Of a stretch of DNA of 64,000 bases, positions 8,945 through 16,303 are shown in pieces; the stretch's first letter is position 1, and every line of letters starts with the position of its first letter. The stretch lies in NCBI RefSeq assembly GCF_009674495.1, contig NZ_WKJN01000007.1, positions 62,001 to 126,000 of the forward strand. Reading direction: 5' to 3'. The translations under genes were made by a program, and so were the position numbers. The notes under the pieces are model-generated. The model ran no database searches and was not told the origin of the DNA. It was given only the letters and a program-made list of their open reading frames with translations. Source of the DNA: Duganella alba (lineage in GTDB: Bacteria; Pseudomonadota; Gammaproteobacteria; Burkholderiales; Burkholderiaceae_D).

Positions 8945-10210
8945 CTATAAACCCAAATGAGAGCGCAAGGTGCTGCCCGAGTACGAGGTGCGGAACAAGC
9001 CGCGCCGCTGCAACTCGGGAATCACCAGCTCAAGGAAATCATCCAAGCCACCGGGCAGCGCCGGCGCCATGAAATTGAAGCCGTCCGCCGCGCCCTGCTC
9101 AAACCACTGCTGCATCTGATCCGCCACCAGCTCCGGCGTGCCGACCACGGTGAAGTGCCCGCGGCCGCCGGCGATACGTTCGTAGAGCTGGCGTATCGTC
9201 AAATTCTCGCCCTGCGCCAGATCGGTCAGCAACTGCTGGCGGCTGCGCTGGCCGTCCTGCGTTTCCGGCAGATCCGGCAAGGGGCCGTCCAGCGGATAGC
9301 CGGACAAATCGAAATTGCCGATCATCCGCCCCAGCAGCGCCAGGCCGGCTTTCGGTTCGATCAGCGCCTGCAGCTGCGCGAACTTCGCATCCGCTTCCGC
9401 CTGCGTGCGGCCGACCACCGCGAACAATCCCGGCATGATCTTCAGCGACTCCGGCCTGCGGCCTTTCGCCACCACGCGCTGTTTCAGATCGCTGTAGAAC
9501 GCCTGCGCCTTCGCCAGCGATGGCTGCGCGGTGAACACCATCTCCGCCGTTGCCGCCGCCAGATCGCGACCGGTCTCGGAACTCCCCGCCTGCACCACCA
9601 CCGGCCGTCCTTGCGGACTAGGCGCCACGTTCAGCGGCCCCGCCACGGCGAAATGCTCGCCGCGGTGATTCAGCTTTTTCACCCTGGCCGGATCGTAAGG
9701 CAGCGCGCCGCGCTTGTCGTTGACGAACGCACCGGGTTCCCAACTATTCCACAGTCCTGTGACAACCTGATGAAATTCCCGCGCCCGCGCATAGCGGTCG
9801 GCATGCGCCACGTGCTGCTCGCGGCCGAAGTTGGCCGCTTCCGCCGCGTTATCCGAGGTGACCAGGTTCCATCCCGCCCGGCCATCCGACAGCAGATCCA
9901 GCGATGCGAACTGGCGCGCCACCGTGTACGGTTCGTTGTAGGTGGTGGTGGCGGTGCCGATCAAGCCGATGTTCTCGGTGGATGCGGCCAGCGCCGACAG
10001 CAGCGTCAAAGGCTCCAGTGATGGCGCGCCGGTCAGCGCCACGCTGTCCGCGAAAAACACCGCGTCCAGGCAGGCCTTCTCCGCGTTGCGCACCTGTTCG
10101 CGGAACACCTTGAACGGATTCGATTCCAGATCGGTATCCGGATGCCGCCACGCCGCGACGTGGTGGCCATAGCGCATCATGAATGCGGCGATACTCAACT
10201 GCTTGGACAT
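8945..10210 (-). CDS. LLM-class flavin-dependent monooxygenase (NtaA/SnaA/DszA type)
   Basis: A 421-residue FMNH2-dependent monooxygenase of the luciferase-like superfamily, subfamily of nitrilotriacetate monooxygenase, pristinamycin synthase and dibenzothiophene sulfone monooxygenase. Visible hallmarks are an N-terminal [25 protein letters not shown], the subfamily signature [14 protein letters not shown] near residue 165, and [13 protein letters not shown]. Such enzymes use FMNH2 from a separate reductase, which is not present here. Its ATG overlaps the TonB receptor stop (TGATG at 10208-10212). Members often oxidise organosulfur or amino-carboxylate substrates; the substrate here is inference from the SsuA neighbour. 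Confidence 0.9.
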   Translation of the reverse strand: MSKQLSIAAFMMRYGHHVAAWRHPDTDLESNPFKVFREQVRNAEKACLDAVFFADSVALTGAPSLEPLTLLSALAASTENIGLIGTATTTYNEPYTVARQFASLDLLSDGRAGWNLVTSDNAAEAANFGREQHVAHADRYARAREFHQVVTGLWNSWEPGAFVNDKRGALPYDPARVKKLNHRGEHFAVAGPLNVAPSPQGRPVVVQAGSSETGRDLAAATAEMVFTAQPSLAKAQAFYSDLKQRVVAKGRRPESLKIMPGLFAVVGRTQAEADAKFAQLQALIEPKAGLALLGRMIGNFDLSGYPLDGPLPDLPETQDGQRSRQQLLTDLAQGENLTIRQLYERIAGGRGHFTVVGTPELVADQMQQWFEQGAADGFNFMAPALPGGLDDFLELVIPELQRRGLFRTSYSGSTLRSHLGL

Positions 10211-12444
10211 CAGAACTCCTTGCGGGCGGTGATGCCGAAGTAACGCTCGTCGTCGCGCGGCACGGCGCGGGTGACGTAGCCCGTCGAGGTGACCAGGTTG
10301 GTGGCATACGATTTGTTCGCCAGGTTCTTGCCCACCAGCGCAATGCGCCAGCCGCCCACCGGCGACGACAGCGCCACACTCGCATTGACGACGCCATACG
10401 CACCCTGGATCGCATCCGGCGACTGGAACAGGTCGTACTGCGTCTTGGCCTGCCAGGTGTAGTCCGCACCCAAGTCGACAATCAGGCCATTCTGCAAGGG
10501 CAGCGCGTAGTTGGCGCGGGTGAAGGACTTCCACTTCGGCGAGAACGGCAACGGCTGGCCATTCAGGTTGCAGGATGCGGCAGCGGCGGCCGGGCAGTTG
10601 AAGCTGTCGATCTTCGCGTCGGTGTAGGCCAGCGATTGCGTCAGCGTCAATTCGCGCGTCGGACGCGCACTCAGATCCAGCTCCACGCCCCTGGTCGAGA
10701 CATCGCCCGCATTGATCAGCCGCGTGACCACGGCACCGGCCACGGTGTCATAGAAGTTGGCCTGGTAGTTCGAGTACCTGGTGTTGAACACGGCGATGTT
10801 GGCGGTCAGCTTGCGGTCGAAGGCGCTGGCTTTCAGGCCCAGCTCAAACGAATCCGAGGTCTCAGGCTTCAGTGCCAGCGTATCGCGGCTCAACATGTTG
10901 AAGAAGACATTGTAGGCCGGCCCTTTGTAACCGCGCGAGTAGGTCGCATACGTGTTCACGTCGCGCGCAATGTCGTATTGCAGGCCGACGCGCCCAGAGT
11001 AGCCATCCTCGCTGGTGGAGCCGGTGCTTTGCGTGGCTGGCTGCACGCCGGCGAAGGCCACGGTCTGCGTCGAGGTGCGGGCGTGGTCGTAGGACAGGTC
11101 GTCCCGCGTCCAGCGCGCGCCGGCGATGGCGCGCCAGTTCGCAGCGAAGTTCAGCGTGCTCTCGCCGAACAGCGAGTAGCTGTCGTTCTTCACGCCGTAA
11201 TCCGCGCGACCGGAATTGATGGCCGTGCCGTTGTTGACGATGCGCTGATAGACCTCGCGGTCCTTGCCGTGCAGGTAATAGGCGCCGACCACGTAGTCCG
11301 CAAACTGGTCTTTCGGCGAAGCGAGGCGCAGCTCCTGCGACGCCTGGCTGAATTCCACCGTGCCGATGTCGCGCGTGGCCGGGAACGCCGCCGTGATGCG
11401 CGACGCTTCCGCCGCGTTGCCGATGGCCGAGGTGCTGGTGTACTGCGTGTTGTCCCAGTCGCGCACCGCCGTGATGGAGGTCAGCGTGTAGCCGTTGAAG
11501 CGGTAGTCCACCTGCGCCGACAGGCCTTTGTTCTTGTCGCGGATATCGCTCGGGATATCGGTGTTGACCTGGCGGTTCTCGGCGCCCGCCAACACCGGCG
11601 CAATGCCGGCGTTGAACGCGGCAGCCGTCGATTTGTAGGCGGTGAAGGTTGGCGACGACGTCGAACGCAGGTAGTCGGCGATCAGCGCGATATCCAGATC
11701 CCTGGTCGGCGTGATGTCGACGCGGGCGCGCACGCCTTTGCGGTCGTAGCCATTCAGCTTGCCGCCGCCGGCGTGGACGTTGTTCACGTTGCCGTCATAG
11801 TCCGCATACAGGCCGGTGACCGAGGCGCTGACCACGCCCGGCTGGATGGCGCCGGAGACGCCGGCGCGCACACGCCTTTCATTACCCTCATACCAGGATG
11901 CATCGACAAAGCCGGCGGTTTCCTGCGTCGATTTGCGGCCAATCACATTCAGCACGCCGGACGAAGCGTTCTTGCCGAACAGCGTACCTTGCGGGCCGCG
12001 CAGGATTTCGATGTGTTCGATGTCCAGCAGGTCCAGCGTGGCCTGGCCCGGACGCGCATACACCACGCCATCAATCACAGTGGAAACCGTAGGCTCGACG
12101 CCCGGCGAAGTGGAGATGGTACCGATACCACGCACGAAGATGGTGGAATCCTTGTTGCCGCCCTGCTGGCGGAAGGTCACGCTCGGCACTTCCTGCACGA
12201 TGGTGTCGATGCTGGTGCGGTTGGCGTTGGTCAGCGCATCGCCATCCAGCACCGACACGGCCACCGGCACCGATTGCAGCGAGGCGTTGCGGCGCGTGGC
12301 GCTGACCGTCACGCTGGGCACGGCGGCGCTGTCGTCGCGGCTCTTGAGCGGCGTTGGATCGGTCTCCTCGGCGCCTGCATACGCCGTCGCCACCAGCAAA
12401 GCGCCGACGGTCAGCGCGCAAAAAATTTTCTTATTGCTCTTCAT
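10210..12444 (-). CDS. TonB-dependent outer-membrane receptor
   Basis: A 744-residue TonB-dependent receptor for energised uptake across the outer membrane. It has a signal peptide (MKSNKKIFCALTVGALLVATAYA), a possible TonB box (SVTVSATRR), a plug domain (about residues 45-160) with the family block IEHIEILRGPQGTLFGKNAS, and a 22-strand barrel ending in the terminal Phe of ITARKEF. Style (VSATRRNASLQSVPVAVSVL) is that of the catecholate/vitamin/organic-substrate group rather than siderophore-specific. It is the first gene of an operon with the flavin monooxygenase (overlapping) and hydrolase, and diverges from a LacI regulator. Confidence 0.95.
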   Translation of the reverse strand: MKSNKKIFCALTVGALLVATAYAGAEETDPTPLKSRDDSAAVPSVTVSATRRNASLQSVPVAVSVLDGDALTNANRTSIDTIVQEVPSVTFRQQGGNKDSTIFVRGIGTISTSPGVEPTVSTVIDGVVYARPGQATLDLLDIEHIEILRGPQGTLFGKNASSGVLNVIGRKSTQETAGFVDASWYEGNERRVRAGVSGAIQPGVVSASVTGLYADYDGNVNNVHAGGGKLNGYDRKGVRARVDITPTRDLDIALIADYLRSTSSPTFTAYKSTAAAFNAGIAPVLAGAENRQVNTDIPSDIRDKNKGLSAQVDYRFNGYTLTSITAVRDWDNTQYTSTSAIGNAAEASRITAAFPATRDIGTVEFSQASQELRLASPKDQFADYVVGAYYLHGKDREVYQRIVNNGTAINSGRADYGVKNDSYSLFGESTLNFAANWRAIAGARWTRDDLSYDHARTSTQTVAFAGVQPATQSTGSTSEDGYSGRVGLQYDIARDVNTYATYSRGYKGPAYNVFFNMLSRDTLALKPETSDSFELGLKASAFDRKLTANIAVFNTRYSNYQANFYDTVAGAVVTRLINAGDVSTRGVELDLSARPTRELTLTQSLAYTDAKIDSFNCPAAAAASCNLNGQPLPFSPKWKSFTRANYALPLQNGLIVDLGADYTWQAKTQYDLFQSPDAIQGAYGVVNASVALSSPVGGWRIALVGKNLANKSYATNLVTSTGYVTRAVPRDDERYFGITARKEF

Positions 12445-12561
12445 GCTGTGATCCCTTGATTGGAAAGCGCGCCTTGCGCCGCTTGTGTCTTATTCGGAAA
12501 ACCTGCTTTGATCGGCGAAGAACCAGCTTAGTGCGCGTCAGCTGCTTCGCTACAATTAAGT

Positions 12562-12573
12562 GGTACCGGTACC
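12562..12573. promoter_or_regulatory. Putative LacI-family operator
   Basis: Perfect 12-bp palindrome GGTACCGGTACC with a central CG, the form typical of LacI-family operators (GntR-type sites such as TTACCGGTAA are close). It lies between the divergent TonB receptor operon and the lacI gene, 92 bases before the regulator start, so it could control both. Confidence 0.5.
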
Positions 12574-12653
12574 TTTTTTTAGTGTCGTGGCGGCCCGGTT
12601 TGAAGTCAAAGAATTAAAAAAATCATCGATATGTCTTTTCGGAATATGCGTAC

Positions 12654-13706
12654 ATGAGCGAACCAACAGCACCACGAAAACGCCGCGGATCGGGCCGCGC
12701 CACCATTCACGATGTGGCCCGGCTGGCGGAAGTGGGATCGATTACGGTGTCGCGCTACTTCAGCGAACCGGGACGCGTGGCGGCCAAGCGCAGCGCGCGC
12801 ATTGCGGCGGCGGTGAAGGAGTTGGGCTATGTGCCGAACCTGGCGGCGGGCGGTCTCGCGTCCTCGCGCGCGCGCATCGTCGGCATGGTGATCCCGAATA
12901 TCTCCGGGCCGATCTTCGCCAACACCATTCAGACGTTCAGCGACACGCTGAACCGCCATGGCTACCAGTTGCTGCTGGCGTCCAGCTACTTTTCGGCCAG
13001 GCAGGAAGAGAGCGCGGTACGCGCCTTCCTCGGCTGGAATCCCGCCGCGCTGGCAGTGGTGGGACGCTTTCACAACCGCGCCACGGAAAAGCTGCTCACC
13101 AGCGCCGGCATTCCCGTCGTCGAGACCTGGGACTACCAACCGCGCCGCAAGCCGATACAGGTCGGCTACTCCAACAACGCGGTCGGCGAACAGGCGACGC
13201 GCTATTTGTATGGCAAGGGCTATCGCCGCATCGCCTTTGTGCAGAACAGCCTTGCCGGCGACTTGAGCGCGGTGGACCGCAGCGACGGCTATGCGACGGT
13301 GATGCGCGAGCACGGTCTTGAGCCGATCATTTATGCGCCGACAGCGGAGGCGCCTTTCGATGCGGGCAAGCAGGCGATTGAGGCCTTGGCGTTGTCCCCA
13401 GCGCGCCGTGCGCGGCCCGTGGAAGCAATCATCTTCGCCAATGACAATCTGGCGGCGGGCGCTCTACTCGCCGGCCAGCGCGCAGGTCTGAAGATACCGG
13501 GGCAATGCGCAATTGTCGGCTTTGGCGACTATGCCTTCTCGCCGCTGCTGCTGCCCAGCCTGACCACCATCCGCCCGCCGGGCCGCGAGATCGGCGAGAT
13601 CGCCGCGTTGCGCATTCTTGAACAACTGGGTGTGCTGCCCGCGTCGGCACCGGATTCGCGTTTGAATCTGCTGGCCTGCGAATTGATAGAGCGCGAAAGC
13701 GCATAA
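12654..13706 (+). CDS. LacI-family transcriptional regulator
   Basis: A 350-residue DNA-binding regulator. The N-terminal helix-turn-helix is ATIHDVARLAEVGSITVSRY (about residues 18-37) with hinge helix GYVPNLAAGGLASSRA, followed by a periplasmic-binding-protein-like ligand domain (VGMVIPNISGPIFANTIQTF onward) as in gluconate-type GntR members. Divergent from the TonB receptor operon and five bases before the SsuA-like gene, so it is the likely local regulator, with a palindromic operator candidate at 12562. The effector is unknown; LacI regulators usually sense sugars, which fits poorly with a sulfonate-type transporter. Confidence 0.92.
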   Translation: MSEPTAPRKRRGSGRATIHDVARLAEVGSITVSRYFSEPGRVAAKRSARIAAAVKELGYVPNLAAGGLASSRARIVGMVIPNISGPIFANTIQTFSDTLNRHGYQLLLASSYFSARQEESAVRAFLGWNPAALAVVGRFHNRATEKLLTSAGIPVVETWDYQPRRKPIQVGYSNNAVGEQATRYLYGKGYRRIAFVQNSLAGDLSAVDRSDGYATVMREHGLEPIIYAPTAEAPFDAGKQAIEALALSPARRARPVEAIIFANDNLAAGALLAGQRAGLKIPGQCAIVGFGDYAFSPLLLPSLTTIRPPGREIGEIAALRILEQLGVLPASAPDSRLNLLACELIERESA

Positions 13707-13711
13707 GGACG

Positions 13712-14620
13712 ATGATGAAGAAATGGATTTGCTTGTTGCTCGTGGCGCCGCTGCTGTCGTCGGCCGCTGAAGTGCGTATCGGTTTCCAGAAAAGCGCCGG
13801 TTTGCTGAGCATGATGAAGACGCAGGGCGCGTCGCTGCCCGGTCATACGATCAAATGGATTGAATTCCCCGCCGGCCCACAGATGCTGGAGGCGCTGAAT
13901 GCGGGCAGTATCGATTTCGGCAGCACGGGCGCGCCGCCGCCGGTGTTTGCGCAGGCGGGCGGTGTGGATCTGCTGTACGCCGGCGCGGAGCCGGCGCCTG
14001 TGAACAGCGAGGCGATTATCGTACCGAAGGATTCGGCGCTGCGCACGGTGGCGGATTTGAAGGGCAAGCGTGTGGCGTTTCAGAAGGGATCGGGTTCGCA
14101 CTTTCTGCTGGCGTCCGCGTTGCAGAAAGCGGGCTTGAAGTTCAGCGATATCACGCCGGTCTTCCTGTCGCCATCGGATGCGCGGGCGGCGTTTGTCGGC
14201 GGCGGGATTGATGCGTGGGTGGTGTGGGATCCGTACCTGGCGTCAGCGCAGAAGGCCTACCAGGCGCGCGTGTTGAGCGACTACACCGGGCTGCCGCTGG
14301 CGAATGGTTTCTATCTGGCGTCGCGCAAGTTCGCCGAACAATCGCCGCAACTGGTATCGGCGTTGCTGGAGCAAGTGAAGCTGACTGGCAAATGGGCCAG
14401 CGGGCATCCGAAAGAAGTCAGCACCTTGCTGACGCAGCAGACCGGCGTGCCGGCCGACATTGTGGCCACGTGGATGGGCCGTTCGCGCTTCGGCGCCACG
14501 CCCGTCACGCCGGACATCGTCGCCAACCAGCAGCGCGTGGCCGATCTGTTCTACCAGCAGAAGCTGATCCCAAAACAAGTCAACATCGCCAGCCGCGTCT
14601 GGGCCTGGCAACCGAAGTAA
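13712..14620 (+). CDS. SsuA-like aliphatic sulfonate ABC transporter substrate-binding protein
   Basis: A 302-residue periplasmic binding protein of the SsuA/NMT1/TauA group. It has a signal peptide (MMKKWICLLLVAPLLSSA), then VRIGFQKSAGLLSMMK and the SsuA hallmarks WIEFPAGPQMLEALNAGSID, FGSTGAPPPVFAQAGG and AWVVWDPYLASAQ. It starts five bases after the lacI stop, so the two are co-transcribed. No permease (SsuC) or ATPase (SsuB) gene follows, so it must use a transporter encoded elsewhere or act as a sensor. Together with the flavin monooxygenase this points to an organosulfur substrate. Confidence 0.9.
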   Translation: MMKKWICLLLVAPLLSSAAEVRIGFQKSAGLLSMMKTQGASLPGHTIKWIEFPAGPQMLEALNAGSIDFGSTGAPPPVFAQAGGVDLLYAGAEPAPVNSEAIIVPKDSALRTVADLKGKRVAFQKGSGSHFLLASALQKAGLKFSDITPVFLSPSDARAAFVGGGIDAWVVWDPYLASAQKAYQARVLSDYTGLPLANGFYLASRKFAEQSPQLVSALLEQVKLTGKWASGHPKEVSTLLTQQTGVPADIVATWMGRSRFGATPVTPDIVANQQRVADLFYQQKLIPKQVNIASRVWAWQPK

Positions 14621-14687
14621 GTTTGATCCACCTAAAGCCCCCGCCCGCTGAGACGCCCACACTGGCAACTCAGCCAGCGAGGGCATC

Positions 14688-15197
14688 ATGCCAACCGTCT
14701 ATCTTGAAACGTCAGTCATTTGCCATCTGACCGATCCGCCAAGCACCAATCCCATCACCCGCGCCTGCCAACAGCTAACGCAACTGTGGTGGCACACCCG
14801 CTGCGATCCGTCTCGAACATTCATCTCAAGCTATGTGAGCGACGAGATCGAAAGCGCCGATCCCCTACGGGCACGACGACGCCTTGAAGCGATACAGCAT
14901 CTCGCTAAATACCCAAAATCTGTGGATATAACAAATAAGGCGGAACTTTTAATGCTTGGAGGTGGACTAACCGCGAAGGCTGAGCGAGCAGCAGAGCACA
15001 TTGCTTGTGCCGCTTTTAACCATTGTGAAATTTTGTTGACTTGGAACTGCGCAGATATCGCCAACGCACGAAAATTTGGCTTACTAAGACTGCTAGTCGA
15101 CGATGGAGAGTATTGGCTACCTGAGCTCGTAACGCCTTTTGAATTAATGGAGAATAGCTATGAAACTCGATGGCGTAGAAATCCCAGAGGACATTAA
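14688..15197 (+). CDS. PIN-domain nuclease-like protein (VapC-type)
   Basis: A 169-residue PIN-domain protein. It begins YLETSVICHL (residues 5-14) where Glu7 stands for the first catalytic acid, has SDEIESADP near residue 51-59, and the subfamily signature EILLTWNCADIANARKF near residues 114-130. PIN domains are metal-dependent RNases, often toxins. The ATG has GAGGGC just upstream. Base composition is visibly AT-richer than its neighbours, suggesting transfer. The next gene overlaps its 3' end by 38 bases and may be its partner. Whether it is a toxin here is inference; a solitary nuclease is possible. Confidence 0.82.
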   Translation: MPTVYLETSVICHLTDPPSTNPITRACQQLTQLWWHTRCDPSRTFISSYVSDEIESADPLRARRRLEAIQHLAKYPKSVDITNKAELLMLGGGLTAKAERAAEHIACAAFNHCEILLTWNCADIANARKFGLLRLLVDDGEYWLPELVTPFELMENSYETRWRRNPRGH

Positions 15198-15420
15198 CGT
15201 ACCGGAGCTTAGTGCTGAAACCATAGCGGAAATAGATGCGTTACATGCATCGTTACATCGCCACTATGAGGAAATAGAGGAAGATGGCTCACGCACAGCA
15301 TTAACTGAAAGCCCAGAGCCCAGCAAGCCGGTGACCGTCAGCATTAACACACTTCGTAAGCTTGAACCGTTAGCGCGCGCCAAGGTGCTTTATATGCTGA
15401 GGGCTCAAGTTACGGTTTAG
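15160..15420 (+). CDS. Small acidic protein overlapping the PIN gene, possible partner
   Basis: An 86-residue protein with no family that I recognise. The N-terminal half is acidic (MKLDGVEIPEDINVPELSAE, then HYEEIEEDG) and the C-terminal half is more basic and possibly helical (VSINTLRKLEPLARAKVLYM). A good ribosome site (GGAG, seven bases before ATG) lies inside the PIN gene, whose 3' end it overlaps by 38 bases in another frame. Shares the AT-rich composition. Genes of this PIN subfamily are often followed by a short gene, so an antitoxin or accessory role is plausible but unproven. Confidence 0.65.
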   Translation: MKLDGVEIPEDINVPELSAETIAEIDALHASLHRHYEEIEEDGSRTALTESPEPSKPVTVSINTLRKLEPLARAKVLYMLRAQVTV

Positions 15421-15422
15421 AA

Positions 15423-15875
15423 TCAGGACTTGCAGCCGCAGCTGCCGCTGCCGCAACCGCCGCCGCTGCTTTTCGGCGCGGTCGAGGGACCGGTCAGGGA
15501 CATGCCGGTTTCGCGGCCGCTGTCGCCTTCGAAGCCGGAGGCGTGCAGGCGGTCCATATAGCCTGCCCACAGCACATCTTTCTCGCTGCCCAGCTTGTAC
15601 AGGTATTCCCACGTGAAGATGCCGGTGTTGTGGCCGTCCGAGAACGTCGGCTGTACCGCGTAATTGCCCACCGGCTCAACGCCGGCAATGCCCACTTCGC
15701 GCTTGCCAACCTGCAGCACTTCCTGGCCCGGACCATGGCCCATCACCTCCGCCGACGGCGAATACACGCGCAGCAGTTCAAACGGAATCGAAAACGATTT
15801 GCCGTCATCAAATTCAATCTCCAGCAGTTTGGAGACGTTGCGGACCGTCAGGCCGGTAGGGACAGGTTTGCTCAT
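15423..15875 (-). CDS. DUF971 domain protein with Cys-rich C-terminus
   Basis: A 150-residue protein with a DUF971 domain (like the N-terminal domain of gamma-butyrobetaine hydroxylase): LTVRNVSKLLEIEFDDGKSF, FELLRVYSPSAEVMGHG, then GNYAVQPTFSDGHNTGIFTW. In other proteins this fold accompanies Fe-S or CoA-related enzymes. The C-terminus GGGCGSGSCGCKS has three cysteines, a possible metal site. Its ATG overlaps the stop of the HIT gene (ATGA at 15872-15875). Function is not established. Confidence 0.88.
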   Translation of the reverse strand: MSKPVPTGLTVRNVSKLLEIEFDDGKSFSIPFELLRVYSPSAEVMGHGPGQEVLQVGKREVGIAGVEPVGNYAVQPTFSDGHNTGIFTWEYLYKLGSEKDVLWAGYMDRLHASGFEGDSGRETGMSLTGPSTAPKSSGGGCGSGSCGCKS

Positions 15876-16303
15876 AATGCTTTCACTTTTTCGACGATGG
15901 CCGCATGCAATGTTGGCAACAGCGCACGACGCGCCGCCAGCACCTCCGCCGACGAAGCGCGCTGCGCCACAGCCCAGGTCGGGTTGGGGAAATGCGCATC
16001 GTCGCGGTAACGCGGGATAACGTGCCAATGCACGTGCGGCGTCATATTACCAAAACTGGCCAGATTAATTTTTTCCGGCGCCAAAACCTCACGCTGCGCG
16101 GACTCGACCGCCCACACCACGTCCATCACGCGCACGCGGTCCGCCGGCGCCAGATCGGTCATTTCCTTGACGTGGGCATTCCATACCACGCGCGTGAAAC
16201 CGGGATATTCCGCCTCGTCCACCGCCACCACCGACACCCGGTCATCGGACCAGATCAAGGCGGCGCCCGGCGCCGCCAGCAGGTGACACAGATCGCAGGC
16301 CAT
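15872..16303 (-). CDS. HIT-family nucleotide hydrolase/transferase
   Basis: A 143-residue histidine-triad protein. The active-site triad is HVHWHVIPR near residues 90-98 (HxHxHxx form), and the start has CDLCHLL, a possible zinc-binding pair. HIT proteins hydrolyse nucleotide conjugates. Its start overlaps the stop of the large oxidoreductase gene (TAATG at 16301-16305) and its stop overlaps the DUF971 start, so three genes are translationally coupled. The biological substrate is unknown. Confidence 0.92.
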   Translation of the reverse strand: MACDLCHLLAAPGAALIWSDDRVSVVAVDEAEYPGFTRVVWNAHVKEMTDLAPADRVRVMDVVWAVESAQREVLAPEKINLASFGNMTPHVHWHVIPRYRDDAHFPNPTWAVAQRASSAEVLAARRALLPTLHAAIVEKVKAL

